Origin: Pseudomonadota bacterium | GTDB taxonomy: Bacteria > Pseudomonadota > Gammaproteobacteria > Steroidobacterales > Steroidobacteraceae | Direction: 5' to 3' | Length of the DNA stretch: 64,000 nucleotides | NCBI GenBank assembly: GCA_016720075.1 | Contig: JADJXW010000001.1 | Span: forward strand, 124,001 to 188,000 | Shown: positions 51,779 through 61,070 of the stretch, in pieces | Numbering within the stretch: position 1 is the first letter of the stretch | Layout of the letters: each line of letters opens with the position of its first letter | The notes under the pieces: generated by a model | What the model saw: the letters and a program-made list of their open reading frames with translations, nothing else | What the model was told of the DNA's origin: nothing | Database searches by the model: none | Made by a program: the position numbers and the translations under genes

Positions 51779-54439
51779 TTACCGACTGACCTGGAGGGTT
51801 TCTCCAGGGCCTTTTCCTTGCGTGGGGCCGGAGCCCATGACGTCACCGGTGGAGACGACCTTGACCCACAGCGCGTCCTTGCCCTTGTAGTACGAGGTGG
51901 CGCTGGCCTTGCGCAGTGCATCCAGGCTGTCCGTTGCCGTACCCGCGGAGGCCGTGGTGAATCCCGGCAGCTCGAACATCACCCACGAACCGGCGTCCAG
52001 CTCCTTCACGTTGATGTTCACGGAGGGTCTCTCGGTGGTCACCTTGTACTCGGTGCCCGCCCGGACATTGGTCTCACCGCTGGCCTGGAATTCCTTGCCA
52101 TTACGGCTGAGCATCACTGGCGGTCCGGCAGGGGCGGGCGTGCCTCTGATCCGACCACCACCCGGGGCGATCTTGAAGGCAACAGGCGCAGCAGCAGGGG
52201 CTCTGGGGGGCGCTGCAGCAGGAGGGCCGGCAGCCGGAGGACCAGCGCCCGGAGCGCCGCCGCCGCCGAATCCGCCGAAGCGCACTGCAGCAGAACAGCC
52301 GCCCACATTCATGCGCCCGATATCGCCCTTGCACTGCGCGGCGTTCCACGTGGGCTTGACCTCGCACTGGTCGTCGACGTCGATGCCGGTGATGTTGACG
52401 ATGTAGGAATTGGCAACGCCGGTGATGGTGCCGTCCCTGTCGTTGAACACCGAGGTCTTGTAGACCGTGTTGCCGTAGTCGTCGTTGCTCCAGCGGTTGT
52501 CGATCGGCGGGAAATACACCGGCTTGGCGTTGATGAACTTCGAACGCGACACGGTGTTGTTGGAGCTCATGCCGAAGCTGGTGAACAGCAGGTAGGAGAT
52601 CGCGCCGGTCTTGCGGGTGGCGTTGTCCTCGTAGTTCACGAAGGTGTTGTTGTCGAGCTCATGATGGAAATCGTAGAACTCGTAGCCGCGGATCGGGAAA
52701 TCCGCCACTTCCGGGAACGGCAGGCTGCGGCCGGCCTTCTTCTCGGCCTCCGTCACGGGATTGCCGATGTTTTCGGTTTCGCCCACGAACCGCGAGTCGA
52801 CCACCCGTGAGGTGTATTTCGAGCGGCCGAGGTTGCCGGAGGCCTGCGTGAAGCCGATGCCGTTGTCGGCCATCTTCAGGTTCCTGTAGAGGCGCAGCTC
52901 ACCGCGGGCCCAGATGCCGCTGTTGCGGTTCTTGTAGGCGGTGAAGTCCTCGATCACGTTCTCCACCTGCGCGCTGTTCGGGTCAGCGGGATTCGCAAGC
53001 GCAACGTACCCACCGACGGCGAACTTGCCATCGGCCCTGGGAGCGCGGTCGCCCATGAAGCTGTCGAAGTTCGAATGCGCGACGTTGCCCTTGAACTCGC
53101 GCACCGCCATCCGGCGCGGCCAGGTGTTCTTGCTCTGATCCGAGCCTTCGAACGCGCCCGTCGGATGCTCCGGGAAGGCCAGCCAGAAGCCGGTGGAGTC
53201 AGACCCTGCGGCCACGTTGTCGCGGTAGGTGTTGTCCGGGTTGGTGATCCAGAAACTCGACACCGTGTTGTCGGAAGGGATCAGCACGTCCTTGGCGTTC
53301 TGGCCGGTCAGGTTGAAGTTCGTGCCGGCCGTCGCGCCGAACGGGGCGAGGTTGGTCGGGTCGCAGGGCTTGGACGTATGGCACTTGGTCTGGATCGCCA
53401 GGTTGCGCACGAACTGGTTGCCATGCTCGATGCCGTCTTCGAGGAAGAAGCAGTGGCCCACGTTGTTGTAGGTCACGTTGTTCTCGACCTGCACGTTGTG
53501 CGTGCCGTGCACCGTCACGCAGCGGTTGAAGGTGTCGTGGATCGCGGTGTTGCGGACGTACTGGCCCTTCGCATCGCCCACCAGGTGCCAGTGAATGGGA
53601 TAGCGCGCCAGCTCCAGGTTCTGGCCCATGCGATGCAGCTCGACGCCCTCGATGAACAGCTTGCTGGTGACCATCGCCATGATGTGGCCGCCGAAGAACG
53701 ACTGTTCCGCGTCGGCGGAGGCATGCACCTTGATGTTGCGGGTCAGCAGTCCCACTTCGCCGCGCTGGTCGATATCGAAGGTGATCTTGCCGAAGTGCAT
53801 GTACGCCAGCGGCTTGTCGAGCGTGAGCGTGTTGCCGCTGAGGGCGGCAATGGTTCGAACCTCGGCCTGGCGGGGGTCGTAGTCGGTCGAGGCGAGGACG
53901 ATCTTGTCACCCACCCGCCAGCCCGCGGCGTTCATCACTTCAATGGAGCTGCTGCCGGCGTCGGCGGTCTTCGTCAGCTTGGTCCAGGAGTTGGTGCGGT
54001 CGCCGTGCAGGTTCAGCGTGCCGCCCGAGAGCATGATGCCCCGGTCGCCCATGCCCATCATTTCCTCTTCCTTCACGTTGTCGGTGAGGGTGATGGTGGC
54101 CTTGCGCGTGTGGGGCTTGGCTTCCGTGCCGACGGCCAGCTCACCGTGCAGCATGATCCACTCGGTGGTCAGTTCCAGGTCGGCGGTGTTGGCAAAGGTG
54201 AGTTTGCCGTCGATGGTCAGGCCGTTAAGCTGAGGGGGGCTGACGTCGAGGATCACTTCCTTGCCGGCCTCGATGACGACCTTGTCGCCTGCAACGGGGA
54301 CTTTCCTGCCGGGCCAGGTGGCACGGTCAGACCAGCGCGTGGGTTTTGCCTGAGCCGCTTCGACGACAGCGGAAACGCTGACGAGGCAGAGGGCGGGAAC
54401 GAGCAACGCAAACAGGGACGGCCGATAGCGCGTTTTCAT
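51779..54439 (-). CDS. Secreted G8-domain, CEMIP/TMEM2-like beta-helix protein, copy 2
   Basis: An 886-residue exported protein with the same plan as copy 1. The signal peptide (SLFALLVPALCLVSVSA) is followed by the G8 domain and the beta-helix core, which carries ASTDYDPRQAE, GEVGLLTRNIKVH, FFGGHIMAM, HRMGQNLELARYPIHWHLVGD and CHTSKPC. The C-terminal module ends LQVSR. It belongs with copy 4 by its HRMGQ, FFGG and CHTSKPC variants. The Pro/Ala/Gly linker is long. ATG 54439 follows GGGGGGTTCATGTC. It is third in the likely operon copy 4 - copy 3 - copy 2 - ferritin-like. Confidence 0.85.
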   Translation of the reverse strand: MKTRYRPSLFALLVPALCLVSVSAVVEAAQAKPTRWSDRATWPGRKVPVAGDKVVIEAGKEVILDVSPPQLNGLTIDGKLTFANTADLELTTEWIMLHGELAVGTEAKPHTRKATITLTDNVKEEEMMGMGDRGIMLSGGTLNLHGDRTNSWTKLTKTADAGSSSIEVMNAAGWRVGDKIVLASTDYDPRQAEVRTIAALSGNTLTLDKPLAYMHFGKITFDIDQRGEVGLLTRNIKVHASADAEQSFFGGHIMAMVTSKLFIEGVELHRMGQNLELARYPIHWHLVGDAKGQYVRNTAIHDTFNRCVTVHGTHNVQVENNVTYNNVGHCFFLEDGIEHGNQFVRNLAIQTKCHTSKPCDPTNLAPFGATAGTNFNLTGQNAKDVLIPSDNTVSSFWITNPDNTYRDNVAAGSDSTGFWLAFPEHPTGAFEGSDQSKNTWPRRMAVREFKGNVAHSNFDSFMGDRAPRADGKFAVGGYVALANPADPNSAQVENVIEDFTAYKNRNSGIWARGELRLYRNLKMADNGIGFTQASGNLGRSKYTSRVVDSRFVGETENIGNPVTEAEKKAGRSLPFPEVADFPIRGYEFYDFHHELDNNTFVNYEDNATRKTGAISYLLFTSFGMSSNNTVSRSKFINAKPVYFPPIDNRWSNDDYGNTVYKTSVFNDRDGTITGVANSYIVNITGIDVDDQCEVKPTWNAAQCKGDIGRMNVGGCSAAVRFGGFGGGGAPGAGPPAAGPPAAAPPRAPAAAPVAFKIAPGGGRIRGTPAPAGPPVMLSRNGKEFQASGETNVRAGTEYKVTTERPSVNINVKELDAGSWVMFELPGFTTASAGTATDSLDALRKASATSYYKGKDALWVKVVSTGDVMGSGPTQGKGPGETLQVSR

Positions 54440-54560
54440 GACATGAACCCCCCGGTTCCCGGCAAAAAAGATCGAAGACGTTGAGCCGGTTGAGAATAGC
54501 GCGGGTGGGCCGCGCCCGGCCATATCGAACGCTATTCGGAGTTCGAAAGGAACGAGCGAA

Positions 54561-54585
54561 ACCCCCGGGCCGCAGGCCCGGGGGT
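54561..54585 (-). terminator. Hairpin between G8 copies 3 and 2
   Basis: An eleven-pair stem, ACCCCCGGGCC with GGCCCGGGGGT, closes a three-base loop just after the copy 3 stop. No T-run follows (TTCG), so it may attenuate rather than end transcription into copy 2. Confidence 0.6.
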
Positions 54586-54610
54586 ATTTGTTCAATCAGC
54601 TCGGATCAGG

Positions 54611-57281
54611 TTACCGGCTGACCTGCAGCGTGGCCGCGCCACCCAGCCCCAACTCACCACTGTCCGGCGAGACCACCTTCACCCACAGCGCGTCCTTGTC
54701 CTTGAACCAGGACGTCTCGCTGGACTTGCGCAGCGCATCCAGGCTGCCCTGCGGCGTGCCGGAGTCCGCGGTGGCGAAGCCCGGCAGCTGGAAGATCACC
54801 CACGAACCCTTGTCCAGCTCGGTCACCCGCAGGGGCACGGACTTCCTTTCGGTCGTCAGCTTGATCTCGGTGCCGGCAAGCACGTTCGATCCACCGACGA
54901 GCGGGTAGTCGCGGCCATTGCGACTGAGAACGATAGGCGGCTGGGGAGCCGGAGCGGCGAATCCACCGGGGCCGCCCGCGGGACGAGGCGGTCCGCCTGC
55001 CGCAGGTGGCGCGCCCGGCGCGGCCGCTGCGGGCGCGGGTACCCCCTGGAGGGGGCGCGCCAGCACCAGGTCCGGCGCCACCGATTCTCAACGGGGCGGT
55101 AAACGCCAGCCGTCCCACATCACCCTTGCACAGCGCCGCGTTCCAGTCGGGCTTGAACTCACAGGCCTGCGGATCGGCGGCGATGCTGTCGTTCACGCCG
55201 TCGTGGATCAGAACGTACGCATTGGGGCCCGCGCCGAGCGACCCATCCTTGTCGCGGATCGCCGCGGTTTTCCACGCCTGGCTGTTGCCATTGTCGTTGG
55301 CCCAGCGGGCGTTGCCGACCATCGGCGGGAAGTACACCGGCTTGGCGTTCTCGAACTTCACCTTCTCGATGGTGTTGTTGGAGCTGACGCCGAAACTGGT
55401 GAACAGCAGGTAGGAGAGGGCGCCGGTCTTGCGCGTGGCGTTGTCCTGGAAATTGCGGAAGGTGGTGTTCACCACGTCATGGCGCGCGTCGTAGTACTCG
55501 TAACCGCGCATCGGGAAATCCGGCAGCACCGGCTTGGGCAGGCTGCGGCCGTAGGCCTTTTCCGCATCCGTCGTGGGGTTGCCGACGTTCTCGGTGTCGC
55601 CCACGAACAGGGAGTCGACCACCCGCGAGGTATACGGATCGGCCAGGCTGGCGCCACCGGCCAGGCCCGAGGCCTGCGTATAGCCGATGGCGTTGTCCGC
55701 CGACCGGTAGTTGCGGATGGTGCGCATCTCGCCGCGGCCCCAGAAGCCGCCGTTGCGGTTCTTGTAGGCGGTCAGGTCTTCGAACACCGTCTCCACGATC
55801 TTGCTGCGATTATCGGCCGGGTTCTCGCGGGCGATGTGCATGTTGCCCGTCACGCCGAAGGTGTTGTTGGCGTTGATGTTGCGATCGAACATGAATCCGT
55901 CGAAGTTGGAGTGGGCGACGTTGCCCTTGAACTCGCGGATGCGCATGCCGCGCGGCCAGGTGGCCTTGCTCTGGTCCGAGCCTTCGAACGCGCCGTTCGG
56001 GTGCTCGGGCAGTGCCATCCAGAAGCCGTTTGAATCGGAACCCGCGGCCACGTTGTCGCGATAGGTGTTGTCGGGATTGGTGATCCAGTAGGAGGCCACC
56101 GTGTTGTCCGACGGCAGCAGCACATCCTTCGACTGCTGGCCATTCTGCCGGCCCGCCGCGCGATTCTCGTAGGCGTAGTTGACCTCTCCCGAGGCGGCGA
56201 GATTGGTCGGAACGCAGGCCTTGGTCGGATGACACTTGGTCTGGATGGCCAGGTTCCGGACGAACTGGTTGCCGTGCTCGATGCCGTCTTCCATGAAGAA
56301 GCAGTGGCCGACGGTGTTGTAGGTGACGTTGTTCTCGACGCGCAGGTTATGCGTGCCGTGGACAGTCACGCAGCGGTTGAAGGTGTCGTGGATGGCTGCG
56401 TTGCGGATGTACTGGCCCGTCACATCGCCGGCCAGATGCCAGTGGAACGGGTAGCGGGCGAGCTCCAGGTGCTGCCCCATGCGATTGAGCTCGACGCCCT
56501 CGATGAACATCTTGCTCGTGACCATCGCCATGATGTGGCCGCCGAAATACGACTGCTCCGCATCGGCCGAGGCCTGGATCTTGATGTTGCGCGTCAGCAG
56601 GCCCACTTCGCCGCGTTCATCCACGTCGAAGGTGATCTTGCCGAAGTGCATGTAGTCGAGCTTGCGGTCGAGCGTGATCGTGTTGCCGCTGATGGCGGCA
56701 ATGCTGCGGCGCTCGGCCTGGCGGGGATTGAAGTCGGTGGAGGCGAGGACGATCTCGTCGCCCACCTTCCATTCAGCGGCGTTCAACACTTCGATCGAGG
56801 TGCTGCCCGCGTCGGCGGTCTTCGCCAGCTTCGTCCAGGCGTTCCTGACATTGCCGTGCAGGTTCAGCGTGCCACCCGAGAGCATGATGCCGCGGTCGCC
56901 CATGCCCATCATCTCTTCTTCCTTCACGTTGTCGGTGAGGGTGATGGTGGCCTTGCGCGTGTGGGGCTTGGCTTCGGTGCCAATCGCCAGCTCGCCGTGG
57001 ATCATGACCCACTCGGTGGTCAATTCCAGGTCGGCCGTGTCGGCGAAGGTGAGCTTGCCGTTGATGGTCAGGCCGTTAAGCTGAGGGGGGCTCACATCCA
57101 GGATCACATCCTTGCCCGCCTCGATCACGACCTTGTCGCCGGCGACGGGGAGCTTCTTGCCGGGCCAGGTGGCGCGGTCAGACCAGCGAGTCGGCTTGGC
57201 CGCGGCTGCCGCGTGCACGCTGACCAGCGGGAAGGCGAAAGCGAGCGCTCCCAGCAGGAGTGGCTGGATTGTTCTTTTCAT
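54611..57281 (-). CDS. Secreted G8-domain, CEMIP/TMEM2-like beta-helix protein, copy 3, frame slip in linker
   Basis: A roughly 889-residue exported protein of the same family (TRWSDRATWPGKKLPVAGD, YFGGHIMAM, NRMGQHLELARYPFHWHLAGD, CHPTKAC). It groups with copies 1 and 5. The frame changes near 55050, in the Pro/Gly-rich linker, where C5 and G5 runs flank the site (CCCCCTCCAGGGGG on the minus strand). The C-terminal module then reads AGTEIKLTTERKSV to KDKDALWVKVVS and LQVSR with TAA at 54611. A one-base homopolymer error is most likely. ATG 57281 follows CGGGGTCGATGCC. Confidence 0.82.
56476..56600. repeat. 125-bp tract identical to 48726-48850
   Basis: Partner of the tract in G8 copy 1; see that entry. 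Same orientation, within equivalent codons of the MGQ to FGGHI region. Confidence 0.9.
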
Positions 57282-57326
57282 GGCATCGACCCCGTTATTT
57301 TCCCAATCACGCGAAACTCTATCCCG

Positions 57327-59888
57327 TTACCGGCTGACCTGCACGGTCACCCCGCCGCCCATCCCTCGGGTTTCACCGCTGGTAGAGACCAGTTTCACCC
57401 ACAGCGCATCCGCGGCCTTGTAGTACGAGGTTGTGCTGGCCTTGCGCAGCGCATCAAGGCTGTCCTGCGCGGTGCCCGAGGCTGCCTTGGTGAATCCCGG
57501 CATCTCCACGATCACCCACGAACCGGCATCCAGCTCGATCACGTTCAGGTCCATGGTCGTGCGTTCGGTGGTCGCGGTGAACTCGATGCCGGAGCGCACG
57601 TTGGTGCCCACGGCAACGCTGATCTTCCTGCCGTTGTTGTCCTTGCGGGTGAGGATGACCGGCGGCAGCTTGGGGTCTATTGCGCCGCGGCTGATCGGAT
57701 TGAAGCCCAGGCCATGGCCATCCACGAAGCTCATGCGCCCGACATCACCCTTGCATACGGCCGCATTCCAGGCGGGCTGCACCTTGCAGGCCTGGTCGTC
57801 GACGGCAATGCTGTCGTTGACGCCGTCGTTGATCACCACGAAGGAATTCGGGCCCTGTCCGAGCGAACCGTCCTTGTCGCTGAACACGGCGCTCTTGTAG
57901 GCGAGGCTGCCGGCGTTGTTGTCGTTGCCCCACTTCTTCTCCATCAGCGGGTAGTACACCGGCTTGGCGTCGACGAACTTCAGCTTCTCGACGGCATTGT
58001 TGGAGCTTGCGCCGAAGCTGGTGTACAGCAGGTGCGATATCGCGCCTGTCTTGCGCGTGGCGTTGTCCTGGTAATTCCGGAAGGTGGTGTTCACCACGTC
58101 ATGGCGGTAGTCGTACCACTCATAGCCGCGGATCGGGAAATCCGGAATCATCGGCTTCGGCAGGCTGCGACCATAGGCCTTCTCGGCCTCGGTGGTGGGA
58201 TTGCCGATGTTCTCGGTTTCACCCACGAACAGTGAATCGAGCACCTGTGAAGAGTAGGCAAACCGCGGCCCGCCAGCGGCATGCGTGAATCCGATGGCGT
58301 TGTCGGCAAACTTCACGTTCCTGAACAGGTGCGCCTCGCCACGGCCCCAGATGCCGCCATTGCGGTTCTTGTAGGTGGTGAGGTTCTCGAAGACCGACAG
58401 CACGACATTGCTGTTCGGGTCGGCGGGATTCTCGAGGCCGGTATGCGAGCTGCCGGTCACGCCAAAGGTGTTGTTGGCGGCGATGTTCCGGTCGAACATG
58501 AAGCCGTCATAGCTGGAATGCGCGACATTGCCGCTGAACTCGCGGAACTTGGTGCGGCGTGGCCAGGTGGCCTTGCTCTGGTCCGAGCCTTCGAACGCGC
58601 CATTCGGGTGTTCGGGCAGCGACATCCAGAAGCCGTTTGCATCGGAGCCCGCGGCCACGTTGTCGCGGTAGGTGTTGTCCGGGTTGGTGATCCAGTACGA
58701 CGCCACGGTGTTGTCCGACGGCAGCAGCACTTCCTTGGACTGCTGGCCGCTGGCCGCGCCGGCCTGACGCGCTTCGGTGCTCTCTCCGGCAGCAGCGAGG
58801 TTGGTCGGCACGCACGGCTTGGAGGTGTGGCACTTGGTCTGGATGGCCAGGTTGCGGACGAACTCGTTGCCGTGCTCGATGCCGTCTTCCATGAAGAAGC
58901 AGTGACCCACGTTGTTGTAGGTCACGTTGTTCTCGACGCGCAGGTTGTGCGTGCCGTGCACCGTGACGCAGCGGTTGTAGGTGTCGTGGATCGCGGCGTT
59001 GCGGATGTACTGCCCCTTCGCATCACCGGCCAGGTGCCAGTGGATGGGGTAGCGGGCCAGCTCCAGGTTCTGGCCCATGCGATGCAGCTCGACGCCATTG
59101 ACGAACATCTTGCTGGTGACCATCGCCATGATGTGGCCGCCGAAGAAGCTCTGCTCGGCATCGGGCGAGGCGTGGATCTTGATGTTGCGGGTGAGCAGGC
59201 CCACCTCGCCGCGCTGGTCCACGTCGAAGGTGATCTTGCCGAAGTGCATGTACTGCAGCGGCCTGTCGAGCGTGAGGCTGTTGCCGCTGAGGGCCGTGAT
59301 CCGGCGAACCTCGGCCTGGCGGGGATCGAAATCCGTCGAGGCCAGCACGATCTCGTCGCCCACCTGCCACTGCGCGGCATCGAGCACCTCGATCGAGTTG
59401 CTGCCGGCCTCGGCGGTCTTCGCCAGCTTCGTCCAGCTGTTGGTGCGGTTGCCGTGCAGGTTCAGCGTGCCGCCCGAGAGCATGATGCCGCGGTCACCCA
59501 TGCCCATCATCTCTTCACCCTTCACGTTGTCGGTGAGGGTGATGGTGGCCTTGCGAGTGTGCGGCTTGGCCTCGGTGCCGATCTGCAGCTCGCCGTGGAT
59601 CATGACCCACTCGGTGGTCAGCTCGACATCGGCATTGTCGGCGAACGTGAGCTTGCCGTTGATGGTCAGGCCACCCAGCGCCGGCGGGCTCACATCGAGG
59701 ATGACGGACTTGCCCTCGGGAATGGTGACCTTGTCACCGGCGACAGGCACCTTGCGCCCGGGCCAGGTGGCGCGATCGGACCAACGCGTCGCCTTGGCCT
59801 CCGCGGCTTCCACGACAGCGCAGACGCTGCTGAGCGCAAGGGCTGGAATCAGCAGCGCAGCAAGGCACGAACGAATGGATTTCTTCAC
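57327..59888 (-). CDS. Secreted G8-domain, CEMIP/TMEM2-like beta-helix protein, copy 4
   Basis: An 853-residue exported protein, shortest of the array. The signal peptide (IRSCLAALLIPALALSSVCA) is followed by a G8 domain at residues 35-150, VGDEIVLASTDFDPRQAE near 176-193, GEVGLLTRNIKIH near 227-239, FFGGHI near 248, HRMGQNLELARYPIHWHLAGD near 269-289, RCVTVHG near 306 and GHCFFMEDG near 328. It lacks the long Pro/Ala/Gly linker, having PISRGAIDPKLPPVILTRKD instead. GTG 59888 follows CGGGGGTCGAAGTC. Probably first gene of the operon; copy 3 starts 45 bases after its stop. Confidence 0.86.
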   Translation of the reverse strand: MKKSIRSCLAALLIPALALSSVCAVVEAAEAKATRWSDRATWPGRKVPVAGDKVTIPEGKSVILDVSPPALGGLTINGKLTFADNADVELTTEWVMIHGELQIGTEAKPHTRKATITLTDNVKGEEMMGMGDRGIMLSGGTLNLHGNRTNSWTKLAKTAEAGSNSIEVLDAAQWQVGDEIVLASTDFDPRQAEVRRITALSGNSLTLDRPLQYMHFGKITFDVDQRGEVGLLTRNIKIHASPDAEQSFFGGHIMAMVTSKMFVNGVELHRMGQNLELARYPIHWHLAGDAKGQYIRNAAIHDTYNRCVTVHGTHNLRVENNVTYNNVGHCFFMEDGIEHGNEFVRNLAIQTKCHTSKPCVPTNLAAAGESTEARQAGAASGQQSKEVLLPSDNTVASYWITNPDNTYRDNVAAGSDANGFWMSLPEHPNGAFEGSDQSKATWPRRTKFREFSGNVAHSSYDGFMFDRNIAANNTFGVTGSSHTGLENPADPNSNVVLSVFENLTTYKNRNGGIWGRGEAHLFRNVKFADNAIGFTHAAGGPRFAYSSQVLDSLFVGETENIGNPTTEAEKAYGRSLPKPMIPDFPIRGYEWYDYRHDVVNTTFRNYQDNATRKTGAISHLLYTSFGASSNNAVEKLKFVDAKPVYYPLMEKKWGNDNNAGSLAYKSAVFSDKDGSLGQGPNSFVVINDGVNDSIAVDDQACKVQPAWNAAVCKGDVGRMSFVDGHGLGFNPISRGAIDPKLPPVILTRKDNNGRKISVAVGTNVRSGIEFTATTERTTMDLNVIELDAGSWVIVEMPGFTKAASGTAQDSLDALRKASTTSYYKAADALWVKLVSTSGETRGMGGGVTVQVSR

Positions 59889-59971
59889 GACTTCGACCCC
59901 CGAAATTCTGATGCAGGCCCAGGAACCCGGGCGGCATCAGGATAGCCCTGCCCGGGATCACGGTCGACCAC

Positions 59972-59977
59972 TACACT
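59972..59977 (+). promoter_or_regulatory. Candidate -10 element (TACACT) for the metalloprotease gene
   Basis: TACACT ends seven bases before ATG 59985, in the gap divergent from G8 copy 4. It predicts a leaderless mRNA. Inference only. Confidence 0.4.
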
Positions 59978-59984
59978 GAGCTCC

Positions 59985-60755
59985 ATGTGGAAAGTGGTTC
60001 GCATCACCGTGCTGCTGCTGGTGCTCCTGATCGTGGCCGGCCAGGCGCTGGACGATCGCCTTTCCACCACCTCATGGCAGCGCACGATCTATGCAGGCGC
60101 TTTTCCGGTGGCCGCGGACGACAGCCCCGTCACGGCGCAATACCTGGCGCAGCTCGAGCAGTCGGATATCGAAGAAGTGGCCAGTTTCCTTAATTCAGAG
60201 GCAAAACGTTATGGCGTCGGGCTGGACGAGCCGCTGGTCCTCAAGTTGTACCCGACCCTGGCCAAGGCGCCACCCGCGCTGGAACGCGATGCCGGTGTGC
60301 TGACGCGCATCGTGTGGAGCCTGAAGCTGCGCTACTACCGGCGCCAGGTGATGGCCGGGGTGTCTCCACGCCCGAAGATCGCCTTGTTCCTGATGTACCA
60401 CGACCCGGCGCGCAACCAGACCCTGCCGCACTCCCTGGGGCTGCAGCGCGGATTGAGTGCCGTGGTGCACCTGTTCGCAAGCCCCGAGCAGGCATCGCAG
60501 GACCAGATCATCATCGCCCACGAACTGCTGCATACCTTTGGTGCGAAGGATGCCTACGATCCGGCCACCGGCCAGCCACTGGTTCCGCGCGGCCTGGCTG
60601 ATCCCCAGCGCGATCCCCTCTACCCGCAGCAGCAGGCGGAGATCATGGCCGGACGCATGCCGCTGAGCGCCACGGAATCCCGGCTGCCCGAAGGGCTGGA
60701 TGAAGAGGTCGTGGGCGCGGAGACGGCGCGGGAGATCGGCTGGATACGGCGCTGA
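59985..60755 (+). CDS. Membrane-anchored putative zinc metalloprotease (HELLH)
   Basis: A 256-residue protein with an N-terminal membrane anchor (ITVLLLVLLIVAGQAL) and a zinc-binding HELLHTFGAKDAYD near residue 185, where H-E-x-x-H followed by a downstream Asp suits an archaemetzincin- or minimal gluzincin-like peptidase. No named family is recognised with confidence. The catalytic domain would face the periplasm. Divergent from G8 copy 4; whether it processes the secreted G8 proteins is only a guess from position. Confidence 0.6.
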   Translation: MWKVVRITVLLLVLLIVAGQALDDRLSTTSWQRTIYAGAFPVAADDSPVTAQYLAQLEQSDIEEVASFLNSEAKRYGVGLDEPLVLKLYPTLAKAPPALERDAGVLTRIVWSLKLRYYRRQVMAGVSPRPKIALFLMYHDPARNQTLPHSLGLQRGLSAVVHLFASPEQASQDQIIIAHELLHTFGAKDAYDPATGQPLVPRGLADPQRDPLYPQQQAEIMAGRMPLSATESRLPEGLDEEVVGAETAREIGWIRR

Positions 60756-60776
60756 GTGCTCGCAATCCGCAGGGGG

Positions 60777-61070
60777 TCAGGGCAGAAAACCGAGTTCCCG
60801 CTGGTGCCGCAGCGCGAGCACGCGCACCTCGTCGCGGGCGATGACGAAGCGATAAAGCGCCACGTAACCCGTGCGCCCGTACGAAATCACCAGCTCGCGC
60901 AGCTCGCCTTCCACCCGGCGGCCGATCAAGGGATGCGACTTGAGGTTGTCGACCGCGGATGAGATGGCAGCCGCCGCATCGATCGCCGCCGCAGGGTTCT
61001 CCTGGCGAAGGAATTCGAAGGCGCGCTCGACGTCGAGCAGCGCGCGTGCCGAATAGACTACTTCCGCCAC
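60777..61070 (-). CDS. parE: ParE/RelE-family toxin
   Basis: A 97-residue ParE/RelE-type protein (VVYSARALLDVERAFEFLRQENP, HPLIGRRVEGELRELVISYGRTGYVALYRF, VRVLALRHQRELGF). ParE toxins poison DNA gyrase; RelE toxins cut mRNA on the ribosome. The sequence favours ParE. It overlaps its antitoxin gene by 13 bases, the usual arrangement with antitoxin first. Intact. Confidence 0.87.
   Translation of the reverse strand: MAEVVYSARALLDVERAFEFLRQENPAAAIDAAAAISSAVDNLKSHPLIGRRVEGELRELVISYGRTGYVALYRFVIARDEVRVLALRHQRELGFLP

Noticed and set aside
56229..58235. Long plus-strand open frames opposite the G8 genes (also 47927-49546, 53075-54484, 58281-59945)
   Set aside because: They mirror codon bias of the real minus-strand genes and repeat in each copy only because the copies are homologous. 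No signal peptide or domain is seen.
46910..59888. Reading the G8 proteins as simple pectate lyases or polygalacturonases
   Set aside because: The N-terminal G8 domain and the HWHLAGD / RCVTVHG / GHCFF-EDG series point to CEMIP/TMEM2, and the usual lyase motifs were not seen.
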